Source of the DNA: an uncultured Acidobacteriota bacterium
GTDB lineage: Bacteria; Acidobacteriota; Terriglobia; Terriglobales; Acidobacteriaceae
Reading direction: 5' to 3'
DNA length: 39,438 nucleotides
Assembly: GCA_903832295.1 (NCBI GenBank)
Contig: CAILAZ010000040.1
Location: 1-39,438, forward strand
The position numbers and the translations under genes are program-made. Within the stretch, counting starts at the first letter, position 1. The number at the start of each line of letters is the position of its first letter. Shown one piece after another: positions 7,951 through 16,314 of the stretch. Below the pieces are notes generated by a model. It was not told the origin of the DNA. It made no database searches and saw only the letters and a program-made list of their open reading frames with translations.

Positions 7951-8292
7951 CTATTTATATTTTGACCGCACTTCGGACTCAGCGCGATGCCAGTCTGCTT
8001 CGTGAGAACCGTGTTGTCCACCGCGTTCACGATAGAACTCGTAGGCACGGCGACGAATTTCGTCGTAGAGTTCCGCGGGCGCGGGCTTGGCTGTGCGCAT
8101 GGGCAAAGTTGTGTGTTGGGCGGCGTTGGCGGGGGCGGTTGCGGCAATTGCGGCGGCAACGGATTCGACGGGAGCGGCAGCCTTCTTAGGTGCGGCAGCC
8201 TGTTTGGGCGCAGCGGCCTTTACGGCAGGGCTCTTTTTGGCGGCGGTTTTCTTTGCGGTGGGTTTCTCTGAGGTTTTTTTCTCTTTAGCCAT
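7951..8292 (-). CDS. DUF2934 domain protein with Lys/Ala-rich N-terminus
   Basis: 113 residues. Residues 1-70 are a low-complexity Lys/Ala/Pro tract resembling histone-H1-like tails. The C-terminal 40 residues contain EIRRRAYEFYRERGG followed by DWHRAE, the DUF2934 signature common in Acidobacteriota and rhizobia. The function is unknown; a basic tail suggests nucleic-acid contact, which is inference. AAGGAG lies about 13 bases before the ATG. It appears to be the first gene of a two-gene unit with the receiver protein at 7588-7944. Confidence 0.85.
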   Translation of the reverse strand: MAKEKKTSEKPTAKKTAAKKSPAVKAAAPKQAAAPKKAAAPVESVAAAIAATAPANAAQHTTLPMRTAKPAPAELYDEIRRRAYEFYRERGGQHGSHEADWHRAESEVRSKYK

Positions 8293-8325
8293 TCGTGTTC
8301 ACGTTCTCCTTTTCGGCTGGGGCGG

Positions 8326-8400
8326 TGCAGAATTCATCATTCCTCTTCTATTCTATACCGCACCCATGCGCGGAGGAGTTGCACGGTGATGAATTCGGCA
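8326..8400. promoter_or_regulatory. 14-bp inverted repeat flanking the likely promoter of the DUF2934/receiver unit
   Basis: TGCAGAATTCATCA at 8326-8339 and TGATGAATTCGGCA at 8387-8400 are complementary at 13 of 14 positions, separated by 47 bases. Between them, read leftward, lies a -10-like TATAGA (plus-strand 8352-8357). The arms bracket the core promoter, which would suit two operator half-sites or a looping repressor. The pairing is visible; a regulatory role is inference. Confidence 0.4.
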
Positions 8401-8438
8401 GCTGCGCCCAAAAGCGGAAACCGTCTTAATTACTCTGC

Positions 8439-10610
8439 TTAGAACCTTCCAAAGACGAAACGGAAGCGCAGCCTGCCGTCCTCGGAGACGCTGAGCACCA
8501 CTCCCACGGGAGCAAGCGGCGAGGAGCCAAACAGGCCGATGGAAGAACTCTGATGCGTCTGCCAGCCGTGGCTCCCCAGATCGAATCGTCCCACGGCGTG
8601 CGAGAGAGCGACAATCGGCTTCCAACTCCCGAGTTTCACTCCCGGCACCGGCAGATAAACTCCGCCTCCGAGATCTCCGAGTGTGTTGGCGTGGAACTCC
8701 TGCACGCGGTAGGCGTCGAGGCTGGCGAATCCTCCGGCAGTGTACTGCTCGTAGTAGTCGAGCTTGCGGCCGAAGCTACTGTCTGCGTTGGCGACGACAA
8801 AGCCGGTGAGTCCACTTTTGTGAAGAGGAATGGTGCGGCGATAGCTGGTTTGCAGATAGGGATAGGACTGGGTGCGCACGCTGTATCCGAGAGTGCCGGA
8901 GAAGCGCAGGCCGTGGGTGGCGAGGACGGTGTTGTCCTGCTTGTCCACGAGGAGCGAGGTTTCAAGATTGACGAAGCCCTGGCTGCTGGCGCGAATTCCA
9001 TCAACGCTGATGGGCTTGTTCACACGATCGTATCCGGCGGTAGTTCCGGCGCGCCACTGGATGAAGCGCCAGGTGCCGAGGCCGGCGTAGAGCGATCCGG
9101 CATAGCGGTCTCGCAGCGCGTCCGCGTACGTGTTGCCGGTATAGGACTCATAATCGGTGCGTTGCAGGATGAAGCCGGGCGCGACAAAGTAAGGGCGGCC
9201 GCCGAAGGGCCGATAGTATTCGATGTGCAGGCCCGGGTTGTAGCCGATAGAAACCTCAGAGAGAAGGCGCGCCTTGTAGTCGCCTTCGCGCACGCCGGCA
9301 CCGGAGATGCGGAGCGAGACGCGGGTCGGTTCGCCGCCGGATGCCTGCATGGAAAGCGCAGGACGCAGCAGCACCTCGCCGCCATCCTGCCGACGCTGTA
9401 ATGAGACCTCGTAGCCCGCGCGCTGTCCGCCTCGCCAGTCATAGTAAACGGCGGGAAGGCTGGTGGCCGAAGCCACCCCGGTCAGTGTCTTTTCCAGCTC
9501 CTCGCGCGTGGTCTCACCGGGAAGCTTGCGCCTGAGTTCCTCCGTGGCGTCCTTCTCCACTGCCGGAACGGGCGAGGAGACGGCCACGATTTTGCCGCGC
9601 TCAGGAGTGGGACGGGTGCGCGATGCGCGGTGCTGCTGGTACGCATTCCAGTCGGCGTCATTCAGTTCGTAGGGCAGCAGCTTGTCGGACATCGACTGGG
9701 CGGCGGCGTAACCGGCGGCGATGATACCGGAAGCTTCTGTGTATGTAACGGAATCGAACTTCTGCACCTGCACGGCGATGACGAGATCAGCTGAGGCGAG
9801 GCTGCGGCGCTCGTTTTGAGTTACGACGACGGAGACCACCTGCTTCAACACTCCGGCAAGCGTGGCAAGGCTCTGAGGAGTGGCGTTTGCAGTCTCAAGG
9901 CTGACGGCGATGACGACGTCGCTCTTCATAGTGCGCGCCACCTCCACGGGGATGTTATTTACCACGCCACCATCGACCAGCACGCGATTGCCCCAGTTCA
10001 CGGGAGTGAAAATTCCGGGAATCGCCATGGTGGCGCGCATCGCCAGTGGAAGCGAACCTCTGTCGAGGGTGAAGGCCTGGCTGTTGGTCAAGTCGGTGGA
10101 GACGCAGCGGAAGGGTGTAGGCAGTTCATCGAAGCTGGCGAGGTCGCTGTATCCGGCGGTGTAGCGGCTCAACATGAGAGCGAGCAACTGGCCGGAGTTG
10201 AGTCCGTTGGGCAGCGAGAGATTGCGTTTGAATCGCAGGGTGACGCCAAGCTCGGTATTGAACCAATCCTGCTTCTCGGCGATGGAGCGGTCCTGGTAGC
10301 GGGGCGAGGTGCGCAGGAGTTCATCCCACTGGGCGGTGAGCGCGATGTGCTGCAACTGCTCGGCACTGAGGCCGGTGGCGTAGAGTCCGCCGACGAGGCC
10401 GCCCATGCTGGTTCCGGCGAGGGCATCGACCGGGATGTGGTGCTCTTCGAAATATTTGAGAACGCCGACATGCGCGAGACCGAGTGCGCCTCCGCCGCTG
10501 AGCGCCAGTCCGACGCGCGGACGGGAGGCGGCCACCGGCAAAACGTCTTGTGCGAATCCGGCGGAGAGGAGCAGCAAGAGAACGGGCAGTAACAGCCGGG
10601 GATAGCGCAT
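8439..10610 (-). CDS. Patatin-like phospholipase fused to outer-membrane beta-barrel (PlpD-like, type Vd)
   Basis: 723 residues from the ATG at 10610, chosen because GGAGA lies 5 bases upstream and a signal peptide (1-21) follows; the open frame extends much further upstream without support. The patatin domain (about 30-310) has the oxyanion loop LSGGGALG (37-44), the nucleophile elbow GTSMG with S68, and the catalytic aspartate D213 in LVDGG. A linker and POTRA-like stretch (about 345-410) is followed by alternating beta-strands to the end, and the protein ends in FVFGRF with a terminal Phe as in outer-membrane proteins. This order matches type Vd autotransporters, which expose or release a lipase. 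Divergent from the DUF885 gene. Confidence 0.9.
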   Translation of the reverse strand: MRYPRLLLPVLLLLLSAGFAQDVLPVAASRPRVGLALSGGGALGLAHVGVLKYFEEHHIPVDALAGTSMGGLVGGLYATGLSAEQLQHIALTAQWDELLRTSPRYQDRSIAEKQDWFNTELGVTLRFKRNLSLPNGLNSGQLLALMLSRYTAGYSDLASFDELPTPFRCVSTDLTNSQAFTLDRGSLPLAMRATMAIPGIFTPVNWGNRVLVDGGVVNNIPVEVARTMKSDVVIAVSLETANATPQSLATLAGVLKQVVSVVVTQNERRSLASADLVIAVQVQKFDSVTYTEASGIIAAGYAAAQSMSDKLLPYELNDADWNAYQQHRASRTRPTPERGKIVAVSSPVPAVEKDATEELRRKLPGETTREELEKTLTGVASATSLPAVYYDWRGGQRAGYEVSLQRRQDGGEVLLRPALSMQASGGEPTRVSLRISGAGVREGDYKARLLSEVSIGYNPGLHIEYYRPFGGRPYFVAPGFILQRTDYESYTGNTYADALRDRYAGSLYAGLGTWRFIQWRAGTTAGYDRVNKPISVDGIRASSQGFVNLETSLLVDKQDNTVLATHGLRFSGTLGYSVRTQSYPYLQTSYRRTIPLHKSGLTGFVVANADSSFGRKLDYYEQYTAGGFASLDAYRVQEFHANTLGDLGGGVYLPVPGVKLGSWKPIVALSHAVGRFDLGSHGWQTHQSSSIGLFGSSPLAPVGVVLSVSEDGRLRFRFVFGRF

Positions 10611-10740
10611 GGTTGTCTCCTGCACGAGCCGAGACATCAGGCGAAACGTGCGATCGTGACTCTGGACCATAGTATTGCAACTGAGAGAGCGGGCACGAAT
10701 CTGGTGAGGGAACGGCGAGGCGCGGGTGGCTGCACTCTTG

Positions 10741-10760
10741 TATAGTGTTCCATTCGGAGG
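10741..10760 (+). promoter_or_regulatory. -10 element and Shine-Dalgarno of the DUF885 gene
   Basis: TATAGT at 10741-10746 directly after TG resembles a -10 box. CGGAGGAAA with GGAGG at 10756-10760 lies 6 bases before the ATG at 10767. No clear -35 is seen. The putative leader would be very short. Confidence 0.4.
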
Positions 10761-10766
10761 AAAGTC

Positions 10767-12581
10767 ATGCACTCGCGCCTCGTCGCTCTCCTGTTTGGGC
10801 TGCTGCTCGCAGTCCCGCTTCTGTCGCAAAATAAAGCTATGAATCCTGTCGCCCCAAACTCCACGTTCGATAAGACAGCGGCGCAATTCATGTATGACTC
10901 GCTGGCGCTCTCGCCGGTAAACGCTTCGCAGGCCGGCTATCACAAGTACACCGCACCGGATGGAAAGGTAGTGGAACTGGATGCGCTGCTGGACGATTTG
11001 GGGCCTCAGGGCATCCAGGCGCAACTGTCGTTTTACCGGCAGTGGCGGGAGCGCTTCCGCGGCATTGACCGCAAGACGCTGGACAAGGAGCAGGCCGCCG
11101 ACCTGCAACTGATCGAGGATCAGATCGGCTTCTCACTGCTGGAGTTGGAGCGCATCCAAAGCTATCGCCACGACCCGACGACCTATGTGGAGTTCATCGG
11201 GAACGCGCTGTTTCTGCCGATGACGCAAAGCTATGCTCCGGCAGAGGTGCGGTTGGGTCACGTGCTGTCGCGCATTGAGCAGATTCCGCGAGCCGTGGAG
11301 CAGGCCAAGCAGATGCTCGCGGCGGGTGATCCGATCAAGACCTCCGCGGCCATTGATGAGAATGCCGGAAATATCGACCTGATCGAAAGCATGGTGAAGG
11401 GTGAGATCCCCGCCGGCTCTCCGCTGGAGGCGCGCTACAAGACAGCGGCGCCGAAAGCAGTAGCGGCACTCAAGGACTTTTCTGTCTGGCTGCACGACGT
11501 GTACGGAACCCGCAAGAGTCCGGTGACCTGGAGGCTGGGGAAGATTCTCTACGCCCAGAAATTCCGGCTGGTGATGGAGACGCCGGTGACGCCGGAGCAG
11601 ATGCTGGCCTCCGCCGAGGCCGAGATGCGCGAGGTGCGCGCAGACATGCTGCGACTGGCGGAGCCGATGCATAAGGAGATGTATCCCACGCACGGAGACC
11701 ACGCCGACCTGACGGGTGAAGCACGCGAGAATCTGGTGATCAGTGAGGTGTTGTCGCGGATTTCCGATGAGCACGTGAAGCCCGCGGATTTGCAGAAGCA
11801 GGTAGAGGGCGACCTGGCGGGCATCATCAACTTCATCCGGCTGAAAAAGATTGTGGACCTTGGCCCGCGCAACAATCTGAAGGTGATTCCGACGCCGCCG
11901 TTCATGCGGAGTTCGTACTCGGTGGCAGGATTCCACGCACCGCCGCCACTGGAGCCCGGCGCCGAAGCCCAGTACTGGGTGACGCCCATCGATCCGGGGA
12001 CACCGGCAGAGAAAGCGGAGTCAAAGCTGCGCGAGTACAACAACTACACCCTGCTGTGGCTGACCATCCACGAGGCGCTGCCCGGACACTACGTACAGTT
12101 TGAGCACGCCAACGACGTGCAACCGGAGTCACGCCGGTTGCTGCGCGCCGCGCTGGGCAATGGCGCTTACGTAGAGGGATGGGCCGAGTACATTGCGCAG
12201 GTGATGATGGACGAGGGCTTCCTGAATAACAGTCCAAAGTTCCGCCTGGTGATGCGCAAGATCCGGCTTCGGGTGCTCTCGAACACCATTCTCGACATAC
12301 GTCTGCACACCAGGGAAATGACAGATGCTCAGGCAATGGAGCTGATGACAAAGCAGGCGTTCCAGACGCAGGCGGAAGCCGAGGGGAAGCTGCTGCGAGC
12401 AAAGCTGAGCTCTGTGCAGCTGGTGACTTACTACGTGGGACTGCATGACTGGCTGGCGCTGCGCAAAGATTACCAGGCGCAGGCGGGCACCGGGTTCAGC
12501 AACGTGGAGTTCCACAACCGCGCGCTGAATGAAGGACCACTGCCAATCATGCTGCTGCGCGGAATTCTGCTCTCAAAATAG
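10767..12581 (+). CDS. DUF885 family secreted protein, probable metallopeptidase-like
   Basis: 604 residues with a signal peptide (about 1-21). The DUF885 hallmark HEALPGH is at H435-E436...H441, preceded by NNYTLLWLTI and followed by YVQFEHA and YVEGWAEY, giving a likely zinc site (HExxxxH plus a downstream Glu in EGWAEY). Family members are generally described as uncharacterised and are distantly related to carboxypeptidase-like metallopeptidases. The length is typical. The start is supported by GGAGG 6 bases upstream. It is divergent from the patatin gene, sharing a 156-base intergenic region, and ends 7 bases before a long hairpin. Confidence 0.9.
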   Translation: MHSRLVALLFGLLLAVPLLSQNKAMNPVAPNSTFDKTAAQFMYDSLALSPVNASQAGYHKYTAPDGKVVELDALLDDLGPQGIQAQLSFYRQWRERFRGIDRKTLDKEQAADLQLIEDQIGFSLLELERIQSYRHDPTTYVEFIGNALFLPMTQSYAPAEVRLGHVLSRIEQIPRAVEQAKQMLAAGDPIKTSAAIDENAGNIDLIESMVKGEIPAGSPLEARYKTAAPKAVAALKDFSVWLHDVYGTRKSPVTWRLGKILYAQKFRLVMETPVTPEQMLASAEAEMREVRADMLRLAEPMHKEMYPTHGDHADLTGEARENLVISEVLSRISDEHVKPADLQKQVEGDLAGIINFIRLKKIVDLGPRNNLKVIPTPPFMRSSYSVAGFHAPPPLEPGAEAQYWVTPIDPGTPAEKAESKLREYNNYTLLWLTIHEALPGHYVQFEHANDVQPESRRLLRAALGNGAYVEGWAEYIAQVMMDEGFLNNSPKFRLVMRKIRLRVLSNTILDIRLHTREMTDAQAMELMTKQAFQTQAEAEGKLLRAKLSSVQLVTYYVGLHDWLALRKDYQAQAGTGFSNVEFHNRALNEGPLPIMLLRGILLSK

Positions 12582-12588
12582 CGAGGCT

Positions 12589-12628
12589 GCGGATAGGAGA
12601 GCGGCCCACTGGCCGCCCTCCTATCCGC
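12589..12628. terminator. Long GC-rich hairpin between convergent genes
   Basis: GCGGATAGGAG pairs with CTCCTATCCGC and GCGGCC with GGCCGC around a CACT loop: 17 base pairs with one A/C mismatch. No T-run follows on either strand, so it is not a textbook terminator. Its place between convergent stops at 12581 and 12628 suggests transcription end or 3' end protection for both messages. Confidence 0.55.
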
Positions 12629-13176
12629 TAAAAGATCACGGCCTGCGCCTCACGGCAGAGGTCGATGTACTGGCGGAATGCCGTTTCCATGCGGGACGCG
12701 GCAGCGGCGTCGCCATCATAATGCACAAAAAATGACTCCGCATGTTTCTGCGCGGTAGAGGTGCAATCCGTAAGAATTCCGTCCTTGGATTTGCTGAAGC
12801 AGGTGCTGGTGGAATACACGCACTTGCTTCCGCCCGCGCATATCAATTCTATCCAGTTCTTTCGCAGAACAATGCTGTGGGACTGCAACGCTCCAAGCGA
12901 GAAGCTGATGCTCTCGGTTTGAACAATGGCTTCCTTGTAGTTGCTGGTAACCTGCACTGAAAACTCCGCGCGGCATCCATTAACCTTCTGCAGCCTTGTA
13001 CTCCATCGATAGGCGTCATGCCCGATCGCACGCTCGCCGTGGCTTTCCAGTTCGGCCTGAATAGTTTCAGCCAGTTGGGTGAACGAGGCGCGTGGAGCAG
13101 CTTCCGGGGTTGGTTGTGCCAATAGAGTGATGGCACAGAAATGCAGGGCCAGAGCAAGCAGGAACAGAGACTTCAT
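12628..13176 (-). CDS. Secreted hypothetical protein
   Basis: 182 residues with a clear signal peptide (about 1-20, MKSLFLLALALHFCAITLLA). The mature part has five cysteines (NGCRAEF, LICAGGSKC, STCFSK, TDC) plus one in the C-terminal DLCREA, and a helix-like end in which SRMETAFRQYIDLC stands out. I recognise no family. The end pattern (SRMETAFRQYI...C) recalls small secreted hypotheticals common in Acidobacteriota, but no function can be given. It is monocistronic by position. Confidence 0.7.
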   Translation of the reverse strand: MKSLFLLALALHFCAITLLAQPTPEAAPRASFTQLAETIQAELESHGERAIGHDAYRWSTRLQKVNGCRAEFSVQVTSNYKEAIVQTESISFSLGALQSHSIVLRKNWIELICAGGSKCVYSTSTCFSKSKDGILTDCTSTAQKHAESFFVHYDGDAAAASRMETAFRQYIDLCREAQAVIF

Positions 13177-13318
13177 GTGTGGGTTCCGTGAATTGAGAGA
13201 CGATTGATCTTACAAAACAGCGGGGAGGGAGACCAGACAAAAGTTGCACAAGCCGAGATTCTTACGTGGAGCGTTACTTTCTACTGAGGCGCGCGCAGCA
13301 GGGCGCTGGGGCTTGCAT

Positions 13319-13702
13319 TCAGGCGCTGCGCGCAAATGCGGTCATGGCATTAATCTGCGAGGTCAGGGTAAACAGTCCGTTGGGCTTGGAGCAGTATCCC
13401 TGAAAAACCTTGGTTTCCTCCTGTGAGATTCCCGCGCTGCCAGAGAACAGAAGTTTGGGAACGGTGGGCTTGATGCGCTTCATCTCGCGTGCCACCTCTG
13501 CGCCATTCATTCCCGGCATCTCGTAGTCGAGCACGACGGCATCAATCGGGCAGGCGGCAAAAGCCTCCAATGCAGTCGGACCGCTGCTTGCGGTCAGCAC
13601 GCGATACCCTTTGCACTCCAGCGCCATGCGCATCAGATCGAGAATGGACTCATCATCATCCACGCAGAGCACCAGTGGTCTGTATAGGTCTCTCTTCAAC
13701 AT
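13319..13702 (-). CDS. Stand-alone response regulator receiver domain protein
   Basis: 127 residues from the ATG at 13702, chosen over the upstream-open frame (to 13816) because AAGGTGGAG precedes it. One REC domain: acidic pocket DDD at about 14-16, phospho-acceptor in VVLDYEMPGMNG (about D58), hydroxyl S in LLFSGS (about 86), and conserved Lys in YCSKPN. There is no output domain. It is the second such single-domain regulator in the window; the two differ clearly in sequence. The partner kinase is unknown. Confidence 0.88.
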   Translation of the reverse strand: MLKRDLYRPLVLCVDDDESILDLMRMALECKGYRVLTASSGPTALEAFAACPIDAVVLDYEMPGMNGAEVAREMKRIKPTVPKLLFSGSAGISQEETKVFQGYCSKPNGLFTLTSQINAMTAFARSA

Positions 13703-14024
13703 AACTCCACCTTGACTGGAAGGGAGCACGTTTGCAGCCAACGTCACCCGGACTGGGAACTTCCGCAGATAATCCAATGTGAGGCAGCAACTTAGCGCGG
13801 AATCGGGCAGGGCCAAAACTGCGCCGGCAAGTCATTCCGACTGAGTAAAACCTACAATCGCCGGAGTTCTTTACATGGTTATTCCGTTAAGAGCGGCCGG
13901 AGGTGATGGCCCTCACTGCGGCAATTTGCGGGAGTGACGTATGATTGAGGCAGGATGGTCCAGGCAGGGCGATCAAGCCGCAGGACGGCAAGTGCACGGC
14001 TTATCAGAGAATGGGGACGCTTTC

Positions 14025-14267
14025 ATGAATCAAACGCATAGCCGGTATATAGTCTCGATCCAGGCACAACCCTTTCGCAAGAAGACGCGCTATCACTGGC
14101 TCATCTGCTGGGAGAGCAATCCCGACGAGATGATCTCCTGGGGCCACGCGCCGACACTTGAACTGGCCGAAGCCGAAGCTCGCACCGAGGTTGCAGACTT
14201 GACATCGGGACTGACCCAGGGCGGGCGCGTTGCGGGGACCAGCTATTCCGCCATTCACCACTGTTGA
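14025..14267 (+). CDS. Small hypothetical protein
   Basis: 80 residues from the ATG at 14025, which has GGGGA 8 bases upstream; the frame is open back to an ATG at 13941 with no Shine-Dalgarno. The sequence RYHWLICWESNPDEMISWGHA and an acidic helix ELAEAEARTEV suggest a small alpha/beta protein. I do not recognise a family. It lies alone between the divergent receiver gene and a convergent hydrolase gene. Confidence 0.6.
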   Translation: MNQTHSRYIVSIQAQPFRKKTRYHWLICWESNPDEMISWGHAPTLELAEAEARTEVADLTSGLTQGGRVAGTSYSAIHHC

Positions 14268-14354
14268 CTCACCACAGCCCCACGACCCAGCATTAAACCT
14301 GCTCTCTCTCCGGCAACCGGGGACGCGTGTTTCCCTGCGCCCCCGGCACCCACG

Positions 14355-16244
14355 CTACGGGAGAACCTGCAACTCGATGCCGGAAGCACGTCCGGCGTCA
14401 TGGTAAACACGTTCTGTCGCCTTTCGAAAGTCGCTGGGCTTCGCCTTCGGAATTTCTACGAACGTCTGGGGATTAAGATCGACTAGCGGGAACCACGAAC
14501 TCTGGATCTGCAACATGATGCGATGTCCGCGCCGGAAGGTGTGGTTGACATCAGGCATGGCGAAGGCGAGTTCCTCCACCTTCCCGGGCACAAACGGTTC
14601 GGGCTTCTCAAAGCTGTGGCGGAACTTGCCGCGCATTGGCTCGCCCCGAATCAACTGCTCCCATCCCTGGAGATCCGTGTCTGGAACCGCTACGTCGTTA
14701 CCTCCGCGACGGCGGCGCTCCTCGAGTTCCTTCTGGGGATAGACGTCGATCAGCTTCACGATGAAATCGGAGTCGGTGCCACTGGTGGAGACAAATAGCC
14801 GGGGTGAAACCGGACCGGCTATGGTCACATCGTGTTCCAGTTCTTCACTCTGAAAGACAAGCACATCCGGGCGCGTGGCGGCGAAGCGCTGATCGCTGAC
14901 CATGTATTCCTGCGGAACGTCGAGCGCCTGGTATCCGATGTAGGGGACAGGCTTCGCGGGATCGCTGACATACTCGTCGAATCCCTGGGCGCCTGGGGCG
15001 TCGAACTTCAATCCTCCGCCGGGTTGAAGATAGAGCGTGCGCTTCACTGCCTGCTTCGGAGGCCAGGCATCGTACTTGCGCCAGATGTTGGTTCCGGTCT
15101 CAAAGACATAGGCTTTCGGAAGTTCCTCCACTGCCCTGCCCTTCAGATATTTCTCAAAAAACGGCAGCAGGATGTGGCCGCGGAAAAACTCGCCAGTGTT
15201 CTGTGCAAAGTCCGCGTTGCCAAGTTTGTGTCCATCGTAGCGCGCCCACCCTCCGTGCACCCACGGACCTTCCACCAACAGGTTGACCGTACCGGGATTG
15301 AGATTGCCGATGGCTTTGTAGAGCGAGAGTGGGCCCTGCAGATCTTCGGCGTCAAACCATCCACCCACGGTGAGTACGGCGCAATGCACGTTCTTCATGC
15401 GGGGCACAAGGTCGCGCTGCTTCCAGTGCTCGTCGAAACTCCAGTGATCCACCTGCTCATTCCACAGCGGATTGCCGCCCTTGAGATATTTGCGGTCGAG
15501 GTCTTCGAGATTGCCTGCGTGAAGGAAGAACTCATAGCCGTCACTGGTGCCAAACTTCATTCCCACTCCGCCCTGCTCCTGCGTGGGATTCTTCTGCGGC
15601 TTGAAGAACGTGTAGAAACCGAAATTGGCGGCCAGCATGAAGGCTCCGCCATGGTAGGCATCATCGCCATGATAGAGGTCCACCATGGGCGCCTCGGGCG
15701 ACGCCGCCTTGATGGCCGGATGCGAGTCGATGATGCTGGCCGCAGTGTAGAAGCCCGGGTACGAGATGCCCCAGATGCCGACGTTCCCGTTGTTGTTGGG
15801 CACGTTCTTCAGCAGCCACTCGATGGTGTCATGCATGTCGGTGGTTTCGTCCACATCCTTCGGACCTTTGTTGTCCTTGTGTGGAGACTCCTCAACGAAA
15901 GCACCTTCGCTCATGTTGCGGCCGCGCACATCCTGCGAAACGAAGATGTACCCCGCAGCCACCAGTTCCTGCGGCCCAAGGCGCTGCGGATAATTCTCCA
16001 CGCCGTAAGGACCTACACCATAGGGCGTGCGATTAAAAAGAAAGGGCCATGCCTGCGACTGATCCTTGGGAACATAGACGGCGGTGAAAAGCTTCGCGCC
16101 ATCACGCATCGGGATCCTGTACTCGAACTTTGTGTAGTGCTCGCGAATGTCATAGGCCGCAGGGTCCTTGTCAGCAGCAATCAAGTGGATTGAGCACAGA
16201 AGAACGAGCAGAACAGGAACGTGGCTTCGCAGGATTTTGCGCAA
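14355..16244 (-). CDS. CocE/NonD family alpha/beta hydrolase, secreted
   Basis: 629 residues with a signal peptide (about 1-24). The alpha/beta-hydrolase domain begins near residue 40 (EYRIPMRDGAKL). The oxyanion/box motif SQDVRGR is at 103-109, and the nucleophile elbow GISYPG has S161. A C-terminal jelly-roll domain (about 430-629, SDQRFAATRPDVLVFQSEEL and HTFRRGHRIMLQIQSSWFP) is the X-Pro dipeptidyl-peptidase C-terminal type. Members hydrolyse esters or peptides (cocaine esterase, glutaryl-7-ACA acylase, X-prolyl peptidase); the substrate cannot be told. A paralogue lies at 36553-38298. The gene sits just downstream of the leftward VWA gene, separated by a hairpin. Confidence 0.92.
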   Translation of the reverse strand: MRKILRSHVPVLLVLLCSIHLIAADKDPAAYDIREHYTKFEYRIPMRDGAKLFTAVYVPKDQSQAWPFLFNRTPYGVGPYGVENYPQRLGPQELVAAGYIFVSQDVRGRNMSEGAFVEESPHKDNKGPKDVDETTDMHDTIEWLLKNVPNNNGNVGIWGISYPGFYTAASIIDSHPAIKAASPEAPMVDLYHGDDAYHGGAFMLAANFGFYTFFKPQKNPTQEQGGVGMKFGTSDGYEFFLHAGNLEDLDRKYLKGGNPLWNEQVDHWSFDEHWKQRDLVPRMKNVHCAVLTVGGWFDAEDLQGPLSLYKAIGNLNPGTVNLLVEGPWVHGGWARYDGHKLGNADFAQNTGEFFRGHILLPFFEKYLKGRAVEELPKAYVFETGTNIWRKYDAWPPKQAVKRTLYLQPGGGLKFDAPGAQGFDEYVSDPAKPVPYIGYQALDVPQEYMVSDQRFAATRPDVLVFQSEELEHDVTIAGPVSPRLFVSTSGTDSDFIVKLIDVYPQKELEERRRRGGNDVAVPDTDLQGWEQLIRGEPMRGKFRHSFEKPEPFVPGKVEELAFAMPDVNHTFRRGHRIMLQIQSSWFPLVDLNPQTFVEIPKAKPSDFRKATERVYHDAGRASGIELQVLP

Positions 16245-16270
16245 ACTTCACCTCTTGACTGGAATATGGA

Positions 16271-16294
16271 TGGAGCGACCATCCGGCCGCTCCA
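16271..16294. other. Hairpin between VWA and CocE genes
   Basis: TGGAGCG (16271-16277) and CGCTCCA (16288-16294) form a 7-bp stem around a 10-base loop. There is no T-run. It might attenuate or process a shared leftward message. Confidence 0.35.
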
Positions 16295-16314
16295 CGGATA
16301 GAGACCTTCTGTTT

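Noticed and set aside
10611-11108. N-terminal extension of the patatin gene
   Set aside because: It overlaps the divergent DUF885 gene, and the signal peptide and Shine-Dalgarno place the start at 10610.
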